Part shown: positions 50,901-60,510 of the stretch, piece after piece
How positions within the stretch are numbered: position 1 is the stretch's first letter
Layout: every line of letters starts with the position of its first letter
Assembly: GCF_014610845.1 (NCBI RefSeq)
Contig: NZ_JABTCG010000001.1
Location: 1-64,000 of the forward strand
Direction of reading: 5' to 3'
Length of the DNA stretch: 64,000 nt
Source: Maribacter arenosus
Lineage (GTDB): Bacteria > Bacteroidota > Bacteroidia > Flavobacteriales > Flavobacteriaceae
Notes under the pieces: model-generated
The model's input: the letters and a program-made list of their open reading frames with translations, nothing else
What the model was told of the DNA's origin: nothing
The model's database searches: none
Made by a program: the position numbers and the translations under genes

Positions 50901-52049
50901 ATGATAAGAACGTTACTAGCTTTTTCACTGATTTTGTCACTAGGTGCATGTAAGGAAGAAAAGGACATTTTATCCAAATCGCAAGTTGCAGCGCGGTGGT
51001 CCAAGGAAAAGGCCTGGGAATGGTATGATAAGCAACCTTGGTTGGTAGGGACCAATTTTAATCCCAGTACATCTATCAACCAGCTGGAATTTTGGCAAGA
51101 AGACACTTTTGATCCTGAAACCATAGATAAGGAGCTAGGATGGTCAGCGGATTTGGGCATGAACCTACATCGCGTTTATCTTCATAATTTACTTTGGCAA
51201 CAAGATTCCATAGGATTTTTAAATCGTTTGAACGAGTACCTATCTTTGGCGGATAAACATGGAATAAAAACAATGTTTGTATTATTGGACGATGTTTGGC
51301 ACCCTGTTCCAAAATTGGGTAAACAGCCAGAGCCAGTTCCACATGTACATAATTCAGGATGGGTACAAGCGCCCGGAGCCGCGATTTTGGGTGATACAAC
51401 TAGACATAAAGAATTGAAGGGATATATCAAAGGGGTCACAGGTCATTTTGCAAATGATGATCGTGTGCTTATTTGGGATGTGTATAATGAACCGGATAAT
51501 GTGGCAGGGCAACCAGGACGAAGAGAGCTAGAAGTAATAGACAAGCAGAAATACTCTTTTTTATTGTTGCAAAAGGTTATGCGATGGGCAAGGGAAATAA
51601 ACCCGTCACAACCATTGACCACGGGTATTTGGCGTGGGAATATTGACCATTGGGGCACGCCGGACAGTCTGCCGGCAGTCGATAAATTCATGGTGGAGAA
51701 TTCTGATGTAATTTCTTTTCATGCCTATGATGGCAATACGGCTGATGTACGACGTAAAATTGAAGAACTTAAAAAATATGACAGACCTCTTTTGTGCACG
51801 GAATACGTGGCCAGGGGAGGAGGCAACACGTTTGAAACTATGATGCCCATTCTTAAAGAGGCTAAAATTGCTGCCATCAACTGGGGCTTTGTTTCAGGTA
51901 AGAGCAATACAATTTACCCCTGGATAAGCTGGGATTCCACCTTTACAGCAGAGCCCAAAATCTGGCATCATGATATTCTACGACAAGACGGCACCCCTTA
52001 TTCGCAAAGGGAAGTGGATTTCATAAAGCAAATCATCTCCAAACCCTAA
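50901..52049 (+). CDS. (beta/alpha)8 glycoside hydrolase lipoprotein, GH5-like
   Basis: A 382-residue lipoprotein (LGAC, Cys17) with a TIM-barrel glycosidase of clan A type. The acid/base is probably Glu197 in DVYNEPDNV and the nucleophile Glu301 in CTEYVARG, the usual strand 4 and strand 7 positions. Other landmarks are DLGMNLHRVYLHNLLW near residue 78 and VISFHAYDGN near 273. Annotation pipelines often call such proteins xylanase or cellulase; the substrate is not decidable here. It follows the DUF3307 gene by 16 bases and may share its transcript. Confidence 0.82.
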   Translation: MIRTLLAFSLILSLGACKEEKDILSKSQVAARWSKEKAWEWYDKQPWLVGTNFNPSTSINQLEFWQEDTFDPETIDKELGWSADLGMNLHRVYLHNLLWQQDSIGFLNRLNEYLSLADKHGIKTMFVLLDDVWHPVPKLGKQPEPVPHVHNSGWVQAPGAAILGDTTRHKELKGYIKGVTGHFANDDRVLIWDVYNEPDNVAGQPGRRELEVIDKQKYSFLLLQKVMRWAREINPSQPLTTGIWRGNIDHWGTPDSLPAVDKFMVENSDVISFHAYDGNTADVRRKIEELKKYDRPLLCTEYVARGGGNTFETMMPILKEAKIAAINWGFVSGKSNTIYPWISWDSTFTAEPKIWHHDILRQDGTPYSQREVDFIKQIISKP

Positions 52050-52313
52050 TTGCTTAAACCATTTCCAAACTGATAAAGTCTATGGAGTTATAGGGCACAT
52101 CTACCTTTTGGTTTTCAATTTCTTCTTAGAGTTAAGGGTACATCTATCAGTGTATCAGTGCAGGTTACTCTAATGTGAAATCTTCAATTTATAGTACTTC
52201 AAAAAATCATTTCCGTAATTATACCGACGATTGCTCATATCTAAGGCAGTTTTAGGCCCAAAATAAGTATCGGATGTTATTTATAATTATTTTTATGCCC
52301 TTATTCTTAAAAG

Positions 52314-54206
52314 ATGAACCAAGTGGGCAGAAAGTATGTTTTTGATTTTGATAGTACCTTGACAAGGGTTGAGGCTTTGGATGTATTGGCTGAAATGACC
52401 TTGCACGGAAAATCGAATAAGGAAGAGGTGATCAATGAAATCCAGAAAATCACGAATCTGGGAATTGATGGCGACATCTCTTTTACCGAATCTTTGGAAC
52501 GTCGCATTAAACTTTTAAAAGCCCATAAGAATGATTTGGAAGGATTGGTGCAGGAACTTCGTCAAAAAATATCCAAATCAATAGAGTCTAACAAAGAATT
52601 CTTCGAAAAATTCTCAGAAGATATTTATGTGATTTCATGTGGATTCAAGGAATTCATAGACCCCATTGTTCATGAATACAACATTCCTTCTGAAAGGGTG
52701 TATGCCAATACTTTTGAGTTCGATGCGGAAGGATATATCGTTGGTTTTGATGAAAAGAACCCTTTGTCCCAACATAATGGAAAGATAGAATGTCTTGAGC
52801 AGATGAACCTTGAAGGAGAGGTTCAGGTCATCGGTGATGGATATAGTGACTATGTAATGCGTGAAGCGGGCATCGCCCATAAGTTCTTTGCATACACAGA
52901 AAACGTTCATCGGGAAAAGGCGACTGACAAAGCCGACCATGTAGCGCCTAACTTGGATGAATTTCTTTTCGTAAATGACTTGCCGCGTAATATTTCGTAT
53001 CCTAAGAATAGGATCAAGATCCTTTTGCTGGAGAATGTTCACCCTGCAGCTTTCGATAATCTTTCGGAAGATGGTTTTTCAGTAGAACTGGTAAAAACCA
53101 GCTTATCTGAACAAGAATTGATTGAAAAGATAAAAGGCGTTCATGTTTTAGGAATACGGTCTAAAACACAGGTAACCCAAAAAGTGTTGGATGCTGCCAA
53201 TAAGCTATTGGTCGTTGGGGCCTTCTGTATAGGCACTACCCAGATCGATTTGGACTACTGCAAGACAAAAGGGGTAGTGGTTTTCAATGCACCATATAGC
53301 AATACACGCTCGGTAGTCGAATTGGCCATAGGTGAGATTATTATGCTTATGCGGAATATCTTTCCGTTGAGTACAGAGCTCCATGAAGGACGTTGGAATA
53401 AAACAGCTGCCAATTCTAGGGAAGTGAGGGGTAAGAATATAGGTATTGTGGGCTATGGGAATATAGGGAAACAATTATCGGTTTTGGCAGAAGCCATTGG
53501 TATGCGCGTGTATTACTACGATATAGAGGATAAACTAGCCATCGGGAATGCCATACGATGTGAAACCTTGGAAGATTTGTTGAATGTGTCCGATGTAGTC
53601 ACTTTACACATCGATGACAATAAGGCCAATAGGAATTTTATTGGTGAGCGTGAGATAAAGCAAATGAAGAAAGGGGCGATGTTGATCAATCTTTCGCGGG
53701 GTTTTGTAGTAGATATCGACGCCCTCTCCGAAGCGCTGAAGAGTGGTAAGCTTGGTGGGGCCGCTATAGATGTATATCCTGAAGAGCCAAGGGCCAATGG
53801 GGAGTTCCATACAGATCTACAAGGACTTTCGAATGTGATCCTTACTCCTCATATTGGGGGTAGCACTGAAGAGGCCCAACGCAATATTGCGGATTTTGTA
53901 CCTAACAAGATTATGGATTATATCAATTCTGGCAATACGGTGGATGCCGTTAATTTCCCAAATATCAGATTGCCGAAACAAACTAATGCACACCGGTTTT
54001 TACATATCCACAAAAATGTACCTGGTATTATGGCCAAAATCAATAAAGTGTTGGCCAATTATGAATTGAATATCATTGGGCAATATCTTTCTACCGATTC
54101 TGAACTGGGTTATGTGATAACCGATGTGGACAAAGAATACAATAAGGATGTGGTCAAGGCATTACGCCTAATAGATAACACCATTAAGTTTAGGGTACTT
54201 TATTAA
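52314..54206 (+). CDS. serA: phosphoserine phosphatase / D-3-phosphoglycerate dehydrogenase fusion
   Basis: A 630-residue fusion. Residues 1-220 are a SerB-type HAD phosphatase, with nucleophile Asp11 and Asp13 in DFDSTLT, ISCGFKEF near 104 and QVIGDGYSDYVM near 171. Residues 225-545 are a SerA-type dehydrogenase with GIVGYGNIGKQ (377-387), the arginine in NLSRGFVVD and the histidine in LTPHIGGSTEEAQ. The last 75 residues form an ACT domain (VPGIMAKINKVLANYELNIIG), probably for serine feedback. It covers the first and third steps of serine synthesis from 3-phosphoglycerate; serC is not in the window. Confidence 0.94.
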   Translation: MNQVGRKYVFDFDSTLTRVEALDVLAEMTLHGKSNKEEVINEIQKITNLGIDGDISFTESLERRIKLLKAHKNDLEGLVQELRQKISKSIESNKEFFEKFSEDIYVISCGFKEFIDPIVHEYNIPSERVYANTFEFDAEGYIVGFDEKNPLSQHNGKIECLEQMNLEGEVQVIGDGYSDYVMREAGIAHKFFAYTENVHREKATDKADHVAPNLDEFLFVNDLPRNISYPKNRIKILLLENVHPAAFDNLSEDGFSVELVKTSLSEQELIEKIKGVHVLGIRSKTQVTQKVLDAANKLLVVGAFCIGTTQIDLDYCKTKGVVVFNAPYSNTRSVVELAIGEIIMLMRNIFPLSTELHEGRWNKTAANSREVRGKNIGIVGYGNIGKQLSVLAEAIGMRVYYYDIEDKLAIGNAIRCETLEDLLNVSDVVTLHIDDNKANRNFIGEREIKQMKKGAMLINLSRGFVVDIDALSEALKSGKLGGAAIDVYPEEPRANGEFHTDLQGLSNVILTPHIGGSTEEAQRNIADFVPNKIMDYINSGNTVDAVNFPNIRLPKQTNAHRFLHIHKNVPGIMAKINKVLANYELNIIGQYLSTDSELGYVITDVDKEYNKDVVKALRLIDNTIKFRVLY

Positions 54207-54273
54207 ATAGATTCGTTGTGGTCTATATATTTGTTCAACAGTATATGGCACCAATTTCTTTAAATGAAATAGG

Positions 54274-54747
54274 TCATCTATGATGATAAGGTTCATTCCT
54301 TAAAATGGTAAATGCCCTGTAAAGTTGTTCCACAACGAACAAGCGTACCATTTGGTGGGAAAAGGTCATCTTCGAAAGACTTAATCTTCCTTGTGCCTTT
54401 GCATACACTGCTTGGCTAAAGCCATAAGGACCTCCAATGACAAAAACCAGTTGTTTTAGGCCCGAATTCATCTTTTTTTGTAGATACATTGAGAATTCCA
54501 CGGAGTCGTATTGCTTACCATTTTCATCCAAAAGAACCAAAATATCCGTATTGTTCAGTTTTTTTAAGATCGATTCGCCCTCTTTTTCTTTCTGCTCTAT
54601 TTCAGAAAGGTTTTTTACATTTTTGATGTCAGGAATAATTTCAAGTTCAAACTTGACATAATGACATAGCCTTTTCTCATAATCGGCGATAAGGTGTTGT
54701 AGTGAAGCACTATCTGTTTTTCCTATAGCCATCAGTTTTATCGTCAT
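54274..54747 (-). CDS. rlmH: 23S rRNA (pseudouridine(1915)-N3)-methyltransferase
   Basis: A 157-residue SPOUT enzyme of normal RlmH length. It has the DYEKRLCHYVKFELEIIPD start region, VLLDENGKQYDSVEFS near residue 71, the glycine-rich FVIGGPYGFS near 103 for AdoMet, and the RNA-contacting C-terminus SKMTFSHQMVRLFVVEQLYRAFTILRNEPYHH (quoted in parts: MTFSHQMVR, EQLYRAF and PYHH). It methylates pseudouridine 1915 in helix 69 of assembled ribosomes. Divergent from nadC. Confidence 0.96.
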   Translation of the reverse strand: MTIKLMAIGKTDSASLQHLIADYEKRLCHYVKFELEIIPDIKNVKNLSEIEQKEKEGESILKKLNNTDILVLLDENGKQYDSVEFSMYLQKKMNSGLKQLVFVIGGPYGFSQAVYAKAQGRLSLSKMTFSHQMVRLFVVEQLYRAFTILRNEPYHHR

Positions 54748-54829
54748 GTGTCAAATTTAAAACTTTCAAGTTATAGGATATTCATAATGGGTATTGTTTT
54801 TAGTAAATTAGCGCAAACCAATTTTGTAA

Positions 54830-55687
54830 ATGATTTCAGAAGCACAATTTCAAAATGAGATAGATCTGATTATTGCCAATGCCATTCGTGAGGATGTAGG
54901 TGACGGGGATCATAGTTCCTTGGCTTGTATACCGGCAACAGCTGAAGGGAAAGCTAAACTTTTGGTAAAGGACGAAGGAATTATTGCTGGGATTGATTTT
55001 GCCAAACAAGTGTTCGCCCATATCGATAGTAAAATGCAGGTAGAAACCCTGATTGATGATGGTTCCCCGGTGAAATACGGTGATATTGCTTTTTATGTTT
55101 CGGGAAGTTCCCAAAGTATCTTAAAGGCTGAACGATTGGTGCTGAATGCCATGCAGCGAATGAGTGCTATTGCAACCAAAACGAACTCCTATGTGCGCTT
55201 ATTGGAAGGCACAAAAACAAAGATCTTGGATACTCGAAAGACCACTCCTGGAATTAGGGCTTTGGAAAAATGGGCAGTAAAAATAGGAGGAGGCGAAAAC
55301 CATAGATTCGCACTTTATGATATGATCATGCTCAAAGATAACCATATCGATTTTGCAGGAGGCATAACCAACGCTATCAATAAAACACAACACTATCTCA
55401 AAGAAACCCAAATGGATTTGAAAATCATTGTGGAAGCTAGAAATTTGCAGGAAATCAACGAAATTCTAAAATGCAATGGGGTTCATCGCATTTTAATCGA
55501 TAACTTCAATTATGAGGATACTAGGATAGCGGTAGATTTAATCGGAGAAAAGTGCCAAACGGAGTCCTCTGGTGGAATCAATGAAGAAACAATCCGAAGT
55601 TATGCCGATTGTGGAGTTGACTATATATCCTCGGGAGCTTTAACACATTCGGTGCATAACATGGACCTTAGCCTTAAAGCCGTATAA
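54830..55687 (+). CDS. nadC: nicotinate-nucleotide pyrophosphorylase, carboxylating
   Basis: A 285-residue quinolinate phosphoribosyltransferase. Motifs are REDVGDGDHSSLACIP near residue 19, LNAMQRMSAIATKTNSYV near 104 with a catalytic arginine, ILDTRKTTPGIRALEKWAV near 133 and GGGENHRFALYDMIMLKDNH near 153. It makes nicotinate mononucleotide from quinolinate and PRPP in NAD synthesis. The BrkB-family gene begins on the base after its stop, so they are co-transcribed. No nadA or nadB is in the window. Confidence 0.96.
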   Translation: MISEAQFQNEIDLIIANAIREDVGDGDHSSLACIPATAEGKAKLLVKDEGIIAGIDFAKQVFAHIDSKMQVETLIDDGSPVKYGDIAFYVSGSSQSILKAERLVLNAMQRMSAIATKTNSYVRLLEGTKTKILDTRKTTPGIRALEKWAVKIGGGENHRFALYDMIMLKDNHIDFAGGITNAINKTQHYLKETQMDLKIIVEARNLQEINEILKCNGVHRILIDNFNYEDTRIAVDLIGEKCQTESSGGINEETIRSYADCGVDYISSGALTHSVHNMDLSLKAV

Positions 55688-56671
55688 ATGTCAACAGAAA
55701 TTGAGGCTAAGCTTGATAAGATTCCTATAATAAATTGGTTGGTTGGCCTTTTGAAAAAGGTAAAATTACCGGCCTTTGAAGGCCTTTCCCTTTATGACCT
55801 AACCGAAATGTATATGATGGGGATTGTACGGGGTGCCTTGTCTTCTAGGGCAAGCTCAATTGCCTTTAGTCTTTTTATGGCCCTATTTCCCCTATTGATA
55901 TTTTTAGTGACCCTTGTACCTTTTCTAATACCATATGCCAGTGTCGGAAATGAAAATTTCGATGCCCAATTCTTATTGTTCCTAGAGTCATTTCTTCCAT
56001 CGGCCACCAGTGAATATTTTGGGGAGATCTATCAACAAATTAAAGACCAGCAGAGTGGTGGATTGTTGTCTTCCGCATTTTTCATCTCAATTTTCTTGAT
56101 GGCCAATGGTGTAAATGCCATTTTCGGGGGATTCGAGAATTCCTATCATGTTGAATTAACTCGAAATTTTATTCGGCAATATGCCTATGCATTAATGGTT
56201 GGGTTAATACTTTCGATTCTTTTGATCCTGGGAGCTGCCGCCTTTGTATATTTTGAATTCTATATTTTGGATTATTTGAGTGAATGGGCCGCAAAAACCA
56301 GGGGCTATGACCTATCCGAAAATGATATTGTCGGTGCCCAGATTGGTAAGATTTTATTTTTTGTATTACTATCCTATTTTACAACAGCCATTTTGTATTA
56401 TTTTGGTACGGCGGAGGGTAAACAGGTAAAATTCTTTTCGATAGGAGCCTTGATGACTACCATACTATTCGTATTGACTTCATATCTTTTTGGGGTATAT
56501 GTTGAGAAATTCGCACGGTATAACGAATTATATGGGGCTTTGGGAGGTTTATTGATACTAATGGTGTTCATTTGGTTAAATTCCAATATATTGCTACTCG
56601 GGTTCGAGCTTAATGCTTCACTTTATTCATTACGAAAAAACATTAACAATCAAGATGACGAAAACAAGTAG
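55688..56671 (+). CDS. YihY/BrkB family inner-membrane protein
   Basis: A 327-residue protein with six or seven membrane helices and the family landmarks RASSIAFSLFMALFPLLIFLVTL near residue 55 and GALGGLLILMVFIWLNSNILLLGFELNA near 282 (each cited in part: SIAFSLFMALFPLL and LVFIWLN-type segment). Once annotated as RNase BN, the family is now regarded as transporters or envelope proteins of uncertain role. It directly follows nadC, and the DUF2147 gene overlaps its 3' end by 17 bases. Confidence 0.9.
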   Translation: MSTEIEAKLDKIPIINWLVGLLKKVKLPAFEGLSLYDLTEMYMMGIVRGALSSRASSIAFSLFMALFPLLIFLVTLVPFLIPYASVGNENFDAQFLLFLESFLPSATSEYFGEIYQQIKDQQSGGLLSSAFFISIFLMANGVNAIFGGFENSYHVELTRNFIRQYAYALMVGLILSILLILGAAAFVYFEFYILDYLSEWAAKTRGYDLSENDIVGAQIGKILFFVLLSYFTTAILYYFGTAEGKQVKFFSIGALMTTILFVLTSYLFGVYVEKFARYNELYGALGGLLILMVFIWLNSNILLLGFELNASLYSLRKNINNQDDENK

Positions 56672-57095
56672 ACTTATAGTATTGGGAATGTTTTTTATGT
56701 TCACCCTTACCTCACAATCCCAAAGTGTATTCGGTAAATGGAAAACCATTGATGATCGCACTGGCAAGCCTAAAGCCATTATAGATATTTACAAGAAAGA
56801 CGGTTTAATGTATGGCCATGTCGTTGAAATTCTTGAAGAAGGAAAAACGGATGCTGTATGTTCTAAATGTGATGGGGATATGAAAGATCAACCTATTTTA
56901 GGAATGACCATAATAGATGCCGCAAAAGAACATGATGATGGGGAATGGAAAGGCAAGAAACTTTTTGATCCACAACAGGCTATGACGTTTCGCTGTAAAA
57001 TATGGTTGAATCCGGATAATAAAGATGAGCTAAAGGTCCGCGGCTATTTGACATTTATTTATAGAACGCAAACTTGGTTGCGTGTTGAAGGATAG
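56655..57095 (+). CDS. DUF2147 exported protein
   Basis: The start at 56655 (MTKTSRLIVLGMFFMFTLTS) gives a signal peptide and 146 residues; an upstream in-frame ATG at 56613 would add residues without export character. The mature domain begins QSVFGKWKTIDDRTGKPKAIIDIYKKDG and has four cysteines, two in VCSKCDGDMKDQP. DUF2147 proteins are periplasmic lipocalin-like barrels that may bind lipid or small molecules. It is translated within the nadC-brkB transcript, with a 17-base overlap, and lies 12 bases before priA. Confidence 0.85.
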   Translation: MTKTSRLIVLGMFFMFTLTSQSQSVFGKWKTIDDRTGKPKAIIDIYKKDGLMYGHVVEILEEGKTDAVCSKCDGDMKDQPILGMTIIDAAKEHDDGEWKGKKLFDPQQAMTFRCKIWLNPDNKDELKVRGYLTFIYRTQTWLRVEG

Positions 57096-57107
57096 AAGAC
57101 GAAGTGT

Positions 57108-59564
57108 ATGCAACATTTCATCAATGTAATATTACCGATTCCCCTCGAAAAACTCTTCACCTATAGTATTTCAGAATCCGAATTTCAGGTTTTGGAGGCT
57201 GGAATGCGCGTAGCCGTCCCTTTTGGCAAATCAAAAATTTATACGGCCCTGGTCTATGAAACACATATAACTCCACCTGAGGTATATGAGGCGAAGGAAA
57301 TCCATAAAATATTGGATGAACATCCTATCGTAAATCAGCTGCAATTAAAGCATTGGCGTTGGATTGCCGATTACTATATGTGCACCATAGGTGAGGTATT
57401 CAGAAGTGCCATGCCGAGCGCTTTTTTATTGGAGAGTGAAACCTTGATCTTAAGGAACCAGAGGGGAGTGGTCGACGAAGGCGCCCTTAAGGATGATGAA
57501 TTTTTGGTTTATGAGGCCCTGCAACATCAATCAATGTTGAGGGTAGATGAAGTGCGGGCGATAGTAGATACGAAAAATATTTTACCCATCTTGAATCGGT
57601 TATTGGAGAAGAATATCATTATTCTAAAAGATGAGATCTATGAGCAGTACAAGCCCAAATTGGTTCGATATGTAAAACTGGGTTCCGCATATAAGTCCGA
57701 AGACAGGTTGGAAGAGTTATTAAATTCCTTGACAAGGGCCCCAAAACAGAGCCAGGTAGTCTTATCACTGTTTCAATTACAAGCTACGGATAAAAAACCC
57801 ATAAAAGTCACCGATTTGGAACGGGCCAGTGGAAGTTCAAAAGCCGTTATCAAGACCTTGATAGATAAGGGTATACTTGAGGAGTACCACATACAGACCG
57901 ATAGGGTCAATTATGGCGGTACGACCGATGATTTCGACTTAAAAACCCTTAATGAACATCAGCAAAAAGCCTTGCAAGAAATTCATGAAAGTTTTGACAA
58001 TAAAAAAGTTACGTTGCTTCATGGGGTTACTTCCTCAGGTAAGACGGAAGTATATGTGAAATTGATCGAAGATTGTATCAATGCCGGAAAGCAGGCCTTG
58101 TATTTATTGCCTGAAATAGCCTTGACCACACAACTAATTACAAGATTACAGGATTATTTTGGAGAAAAAGTTTCGGTATATCATTCCAAATATAGCATAC
58201 ATGAAAGGGTTGAAGTATGGAACAATGTGTTGGTTAAAAAAGCAAAAGCACAAATAGTACTTGGTGCACGTTCCGCATTATTTCTGCCATATTCCAATTT
58301 GGGGCTGATCATCGTCGATGAAGAGCATGAGGGTTCATTTAAACAGTTCGACCCAGCGCCGAGATACCATGCTAGGGATGCCGCAATCGTATTGGCCACT
58401 TTACACCAATCGAATATCATTTTGGGTTCGGCCACTCCAAGTATAGAAAGCTACTATAATGCCTTGACCGGAAAATATGGCTATACAAGTATCGATAGGC
58501 GATTCGGCGATGTTTTAATGCCTGAGATAGAGTTGGTCGATTTAAAGGAACAAACCCGAAAAAGGAGAATGAAAGGTCATTTCTCAGAACGCTTATTGGC
58601 TGAAATTACCCAAACGTTGAACGATGGGGAACAGGTAATCCTTTTTCAAAATCGTAGGGGGTATGCACCAATTCTTGAATGTACCACCTGTGGTCATTCG
58701 CCCCAATGTCCCAATTGCGATGTAAGTCTAACCTATCATCAGTTTAAAAAACAATTGCGTTGCCATTATTGTGGACATCATATTGCACTTCCAGAAAGTT
58801 GTGAAGCCTGTGGCAGCCCTACTTTGGACACCAAGGGTTTTGGTACTGAACAGGTAGAGCAAGAGTTAAAAAGCTTGTTCCCTAAGTCCAATATTGGGCG
58901 AATGGACTTAGACACGACCAGGGGCAAATATGGTTATGAAAAGATTATCACCGCCTTTGAGCAACAAGAATTGGACATTCTGGTAGGAACACAAATGTTG
59001 ACTAAGGGATTGGATTTTAGAAATGTGGGTTTAGTGGGCATAATGAATGCCGATTCCCTTTTGAATTTTCCTGATTATAGGGCACATGAACGTAGCTTTC
59101 AGTTATTGACCCAGGTAGGGGGTAGGGCAGGGCGTACTCAAAAAAGGGGAAAGGTAATCATTCAAAGTTATAACCCCTACCATCAGATTTTAAAACAGGT
59201 TTCTACCAATGATTATGAGGGTATGTATAAAGAACAGTTGTACGAAAGGGAACAATTCTTATACCCACCTATAAATCGAATAATCAAAATAACTTTTAAG
59301 CATAAAAATTTCAACAGGTTGAATGATGCGGCAGAGTGGTTTGCTAAATCTCTAATGAATGTTTTCAAGGCCGGTATCTTAGGCCCGGAATATCCCCCCG
59401 TGGCCCGTATCCGTAATCAATACCTGAAAAATGTAATCATTAAGATTCCTTTGGGTCAGCCTTTGGGGAAAACAAAAAATAGCATTAAAAGAATCGAAAA
59501 TTCCTTTAATGCTATTTCACAGTTCAGAAGTGTACGGGTAATCTACAATGTAGACCACATTTAG
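57108..59564 (+). CDS. priA: primosomal protein N', replication restart helicase
   Basis: An 818-residue PriA. The N-terminal DNA-binding domain (about 1-105) is followed by a winged helix. Helicase lobe 1 has GVTSSGKTEVY near residue 306 and the DEEH box in IIVDEEHEGSF. A zinc-binding insertion with eight cysteines (CTTCGHSPQCPNC and CHYCGHH, then CEACG) is near residues 525-570. Lobe 2 has GTQMLTKGLDF and TQVGGRAGR. It reloads the replisome at stalled forks. It lies downstream of nadC, brkB and DUF2147 genes, with short gaps. Confidence 0.96.
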   Translation: MQHFINVILPIPLEKLFTYSISESEFQVLEAGMRVAVPFGKSKIYTALVYETHITPPEVYEAKEIHKILDEHPIVNQLQLKHWRWIADYYMCTIGEVFRSAMPSAFLLESETLILRNQRGVVDEGALKDDEFLVYEALQHQSMLRVDEVRAIVDTKNILPILNRLLEKNIIILKDEIYEQYKPKLVRYVKLGSAYKSEDRLEELLNSLTRAPKQSQVVLSLFQLQATDKKPIKVTDLERASGSSKAVIKTLIDKGILEEYHIQTDRVNYGGTTDDFDLKTLNEHQQKALQEIHESFDNKKVTLLHGVTSSGKTEVYVKLIEDCINAGKQALYLLPEIALTTQLITRLQDYFGEKVSVYHSKYSIHERVEVWNNVLVKKAKAQIVLGARSALFLPYSNLGLIIVDEEHEGSFKQFDPAPRYHARDAAIVLATLHQSNIILGSATPSIESYYNALTGKYGYTSIDRRFGDVLMPEIELVDLKEQTRKRRMKGHFSERLLAEITQTLNDGEQVILFQNRRGYAPILECTTCGHSPQCPNCDVSLTYHQFKKQLRCHYCGHHIALPESCEACGSPTLDTKGFGTEQVEQELKSLFPKSNIGRMDLDTTRGKYGYEKIITAFEQQELDILVGTQMLTKGLDFRNVGLVGIMNADSLLNFPDYRAHERSFQLLTQVGGRAGRTQKRGKVIIQSYNPYHQILKQVSTNDYEGMYKEQLYEREQFLYPPINRIIKITFKHKNFNRLNDAAEWFAKSLMNVFKAGILGPEYPPVARIRNQYLKNVIIKIPLGQPLGKTKNSIKRIENSFNAISQFRSVRVIYNVDHI

Positions 59565-59584
59565 AAATTGCTTTACGTACGAAC

Positions 59585-60277
59585 TTAAACGTTACTTAAT
59601 GCTTCGGCCAGTTCGGTCTTCTTGTTTCTACTTAAAGGAATCGACCTTCCGCTTACTTCAACATTCTTACTATTGAATTTTTCAACTTTTTCCAGGTTTA
59701 CAATGTAGGACTTGTGGATCCTGAGAAATTTATCTTCCGGCAATTGCTTTTCAAAAGATTTCATTGTTGATAAAATAACAATGTTGGCCTCATCGGTCAC
59801 CAACTTGATATAGTCACCAAGAGCTTCAATCCACTTTATATCGTTGAGGATAACTTTTCTTTTCTTTAGGTTACTTTTTACAAAGATGTGCTCTTCGTCT
59901 TCAAGGACCCTGTTCATTTGCTCATATTTGGCTACAGCTCTTTTGACAGATGCATCAAAACGGGCCATGGTAATAGGTTTGTGCAAATAATCGGTGACGT
60001 CGTAGTCGAATGCTTTAAGCGCATAATCAGGCTTTCCGGTAATCAAAATTACCTGCGGGCTGTTTTCAAGGGATTCGAGTAGGTCAAATCCATTGATGAT
60101 GGGCATCTCGACATCCAAAAAAATCAAATCGATTTCATGGTTCTTAATACCGTTTTTCGCTTCGATAGCGTTGCTGTATTCCGCAACCATTGCTAGGTTT
60201 GGGTGATTGTTCACCAACTTCGCAACTGCCATCCGTTGCATTGATGAATCATCGACAATAATACTTCTTAATTTCAT
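59585..60277 (-). CDS. LytTR-family response regulator
   Basis: A 230-residue two-domain regulator. The receiver domain (about 1-120) has Asp9, Asp10, phosphoacceptor Asp55 in LIFLDVEMP, Thr in VILITGKPDYALKAFD and Lys in YLHKPI. The LytTR DNA-binding domain (about 130-230) has IFVKSNLKKRKVILNDIKWIEALGDYIKLV and FLRIHKSYIVNLEKV. It would bind DNA as an all-beta domain on phosphorylation. No sensor kinase gene is adjacent, so it is an orphan here. Convergent with priA. Confidence 0.92.
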   Translation of the reverse strand: MKLRSIIVDDSSMQRMAVAKLVNNHPNLAMVAEYSNAIEAKNGIKNHEIDLIFLDVEMPIINGFDLLESLENSPQVILITGKPDYALKAFDYDVTDYLHKPITMARFDASVKRAVAKYEQMNRVLEDEEHIFVKSNLKKRKVILNDIKWIEALGDYIKLVTDEANIVILSTMKSFEKQLPEDKFLRIHKSYIVNLEKVEKFNSKNVEVSGRSIPLSRNKKTELAEALSNV

Positions 60278-60455
60278 AAATGGGTTGATTTGTGGGGTTA
60301 AATCATCGACAAATTACCGAAATTACACGCTGAACTGCAATAAAAGTTGTAAACAATGTATTAAAAACTGTGTAATTTGCAATGATCATATGTTAAGATT
60401 TGGTTAAGTTCGATTTTTATCATTATCCTATCTATAACGAAGATTTTTTCGTTTT

Positions 60456-60487
60456 CTTGTGATTACTCGTAAATATTCTTATTTTTG
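60456..60487 (+). promoter_or_regulatory. promoter of the S6-S18-L9 operon
   Basis: TATTTTTG at 60480-60487 matches the -7 box, with CTTG at 60456-60459 as a weak -33 box 20 bases upstream. The leader to the ATG at 60511 is about 15-20 bases, too short for the S6:S18-binding RNA structure known in other phyla. Confidence 0.65.
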
Positions 60488-60510
60488 CGCTCCTTAAAAA
60501 CAAATTATTT

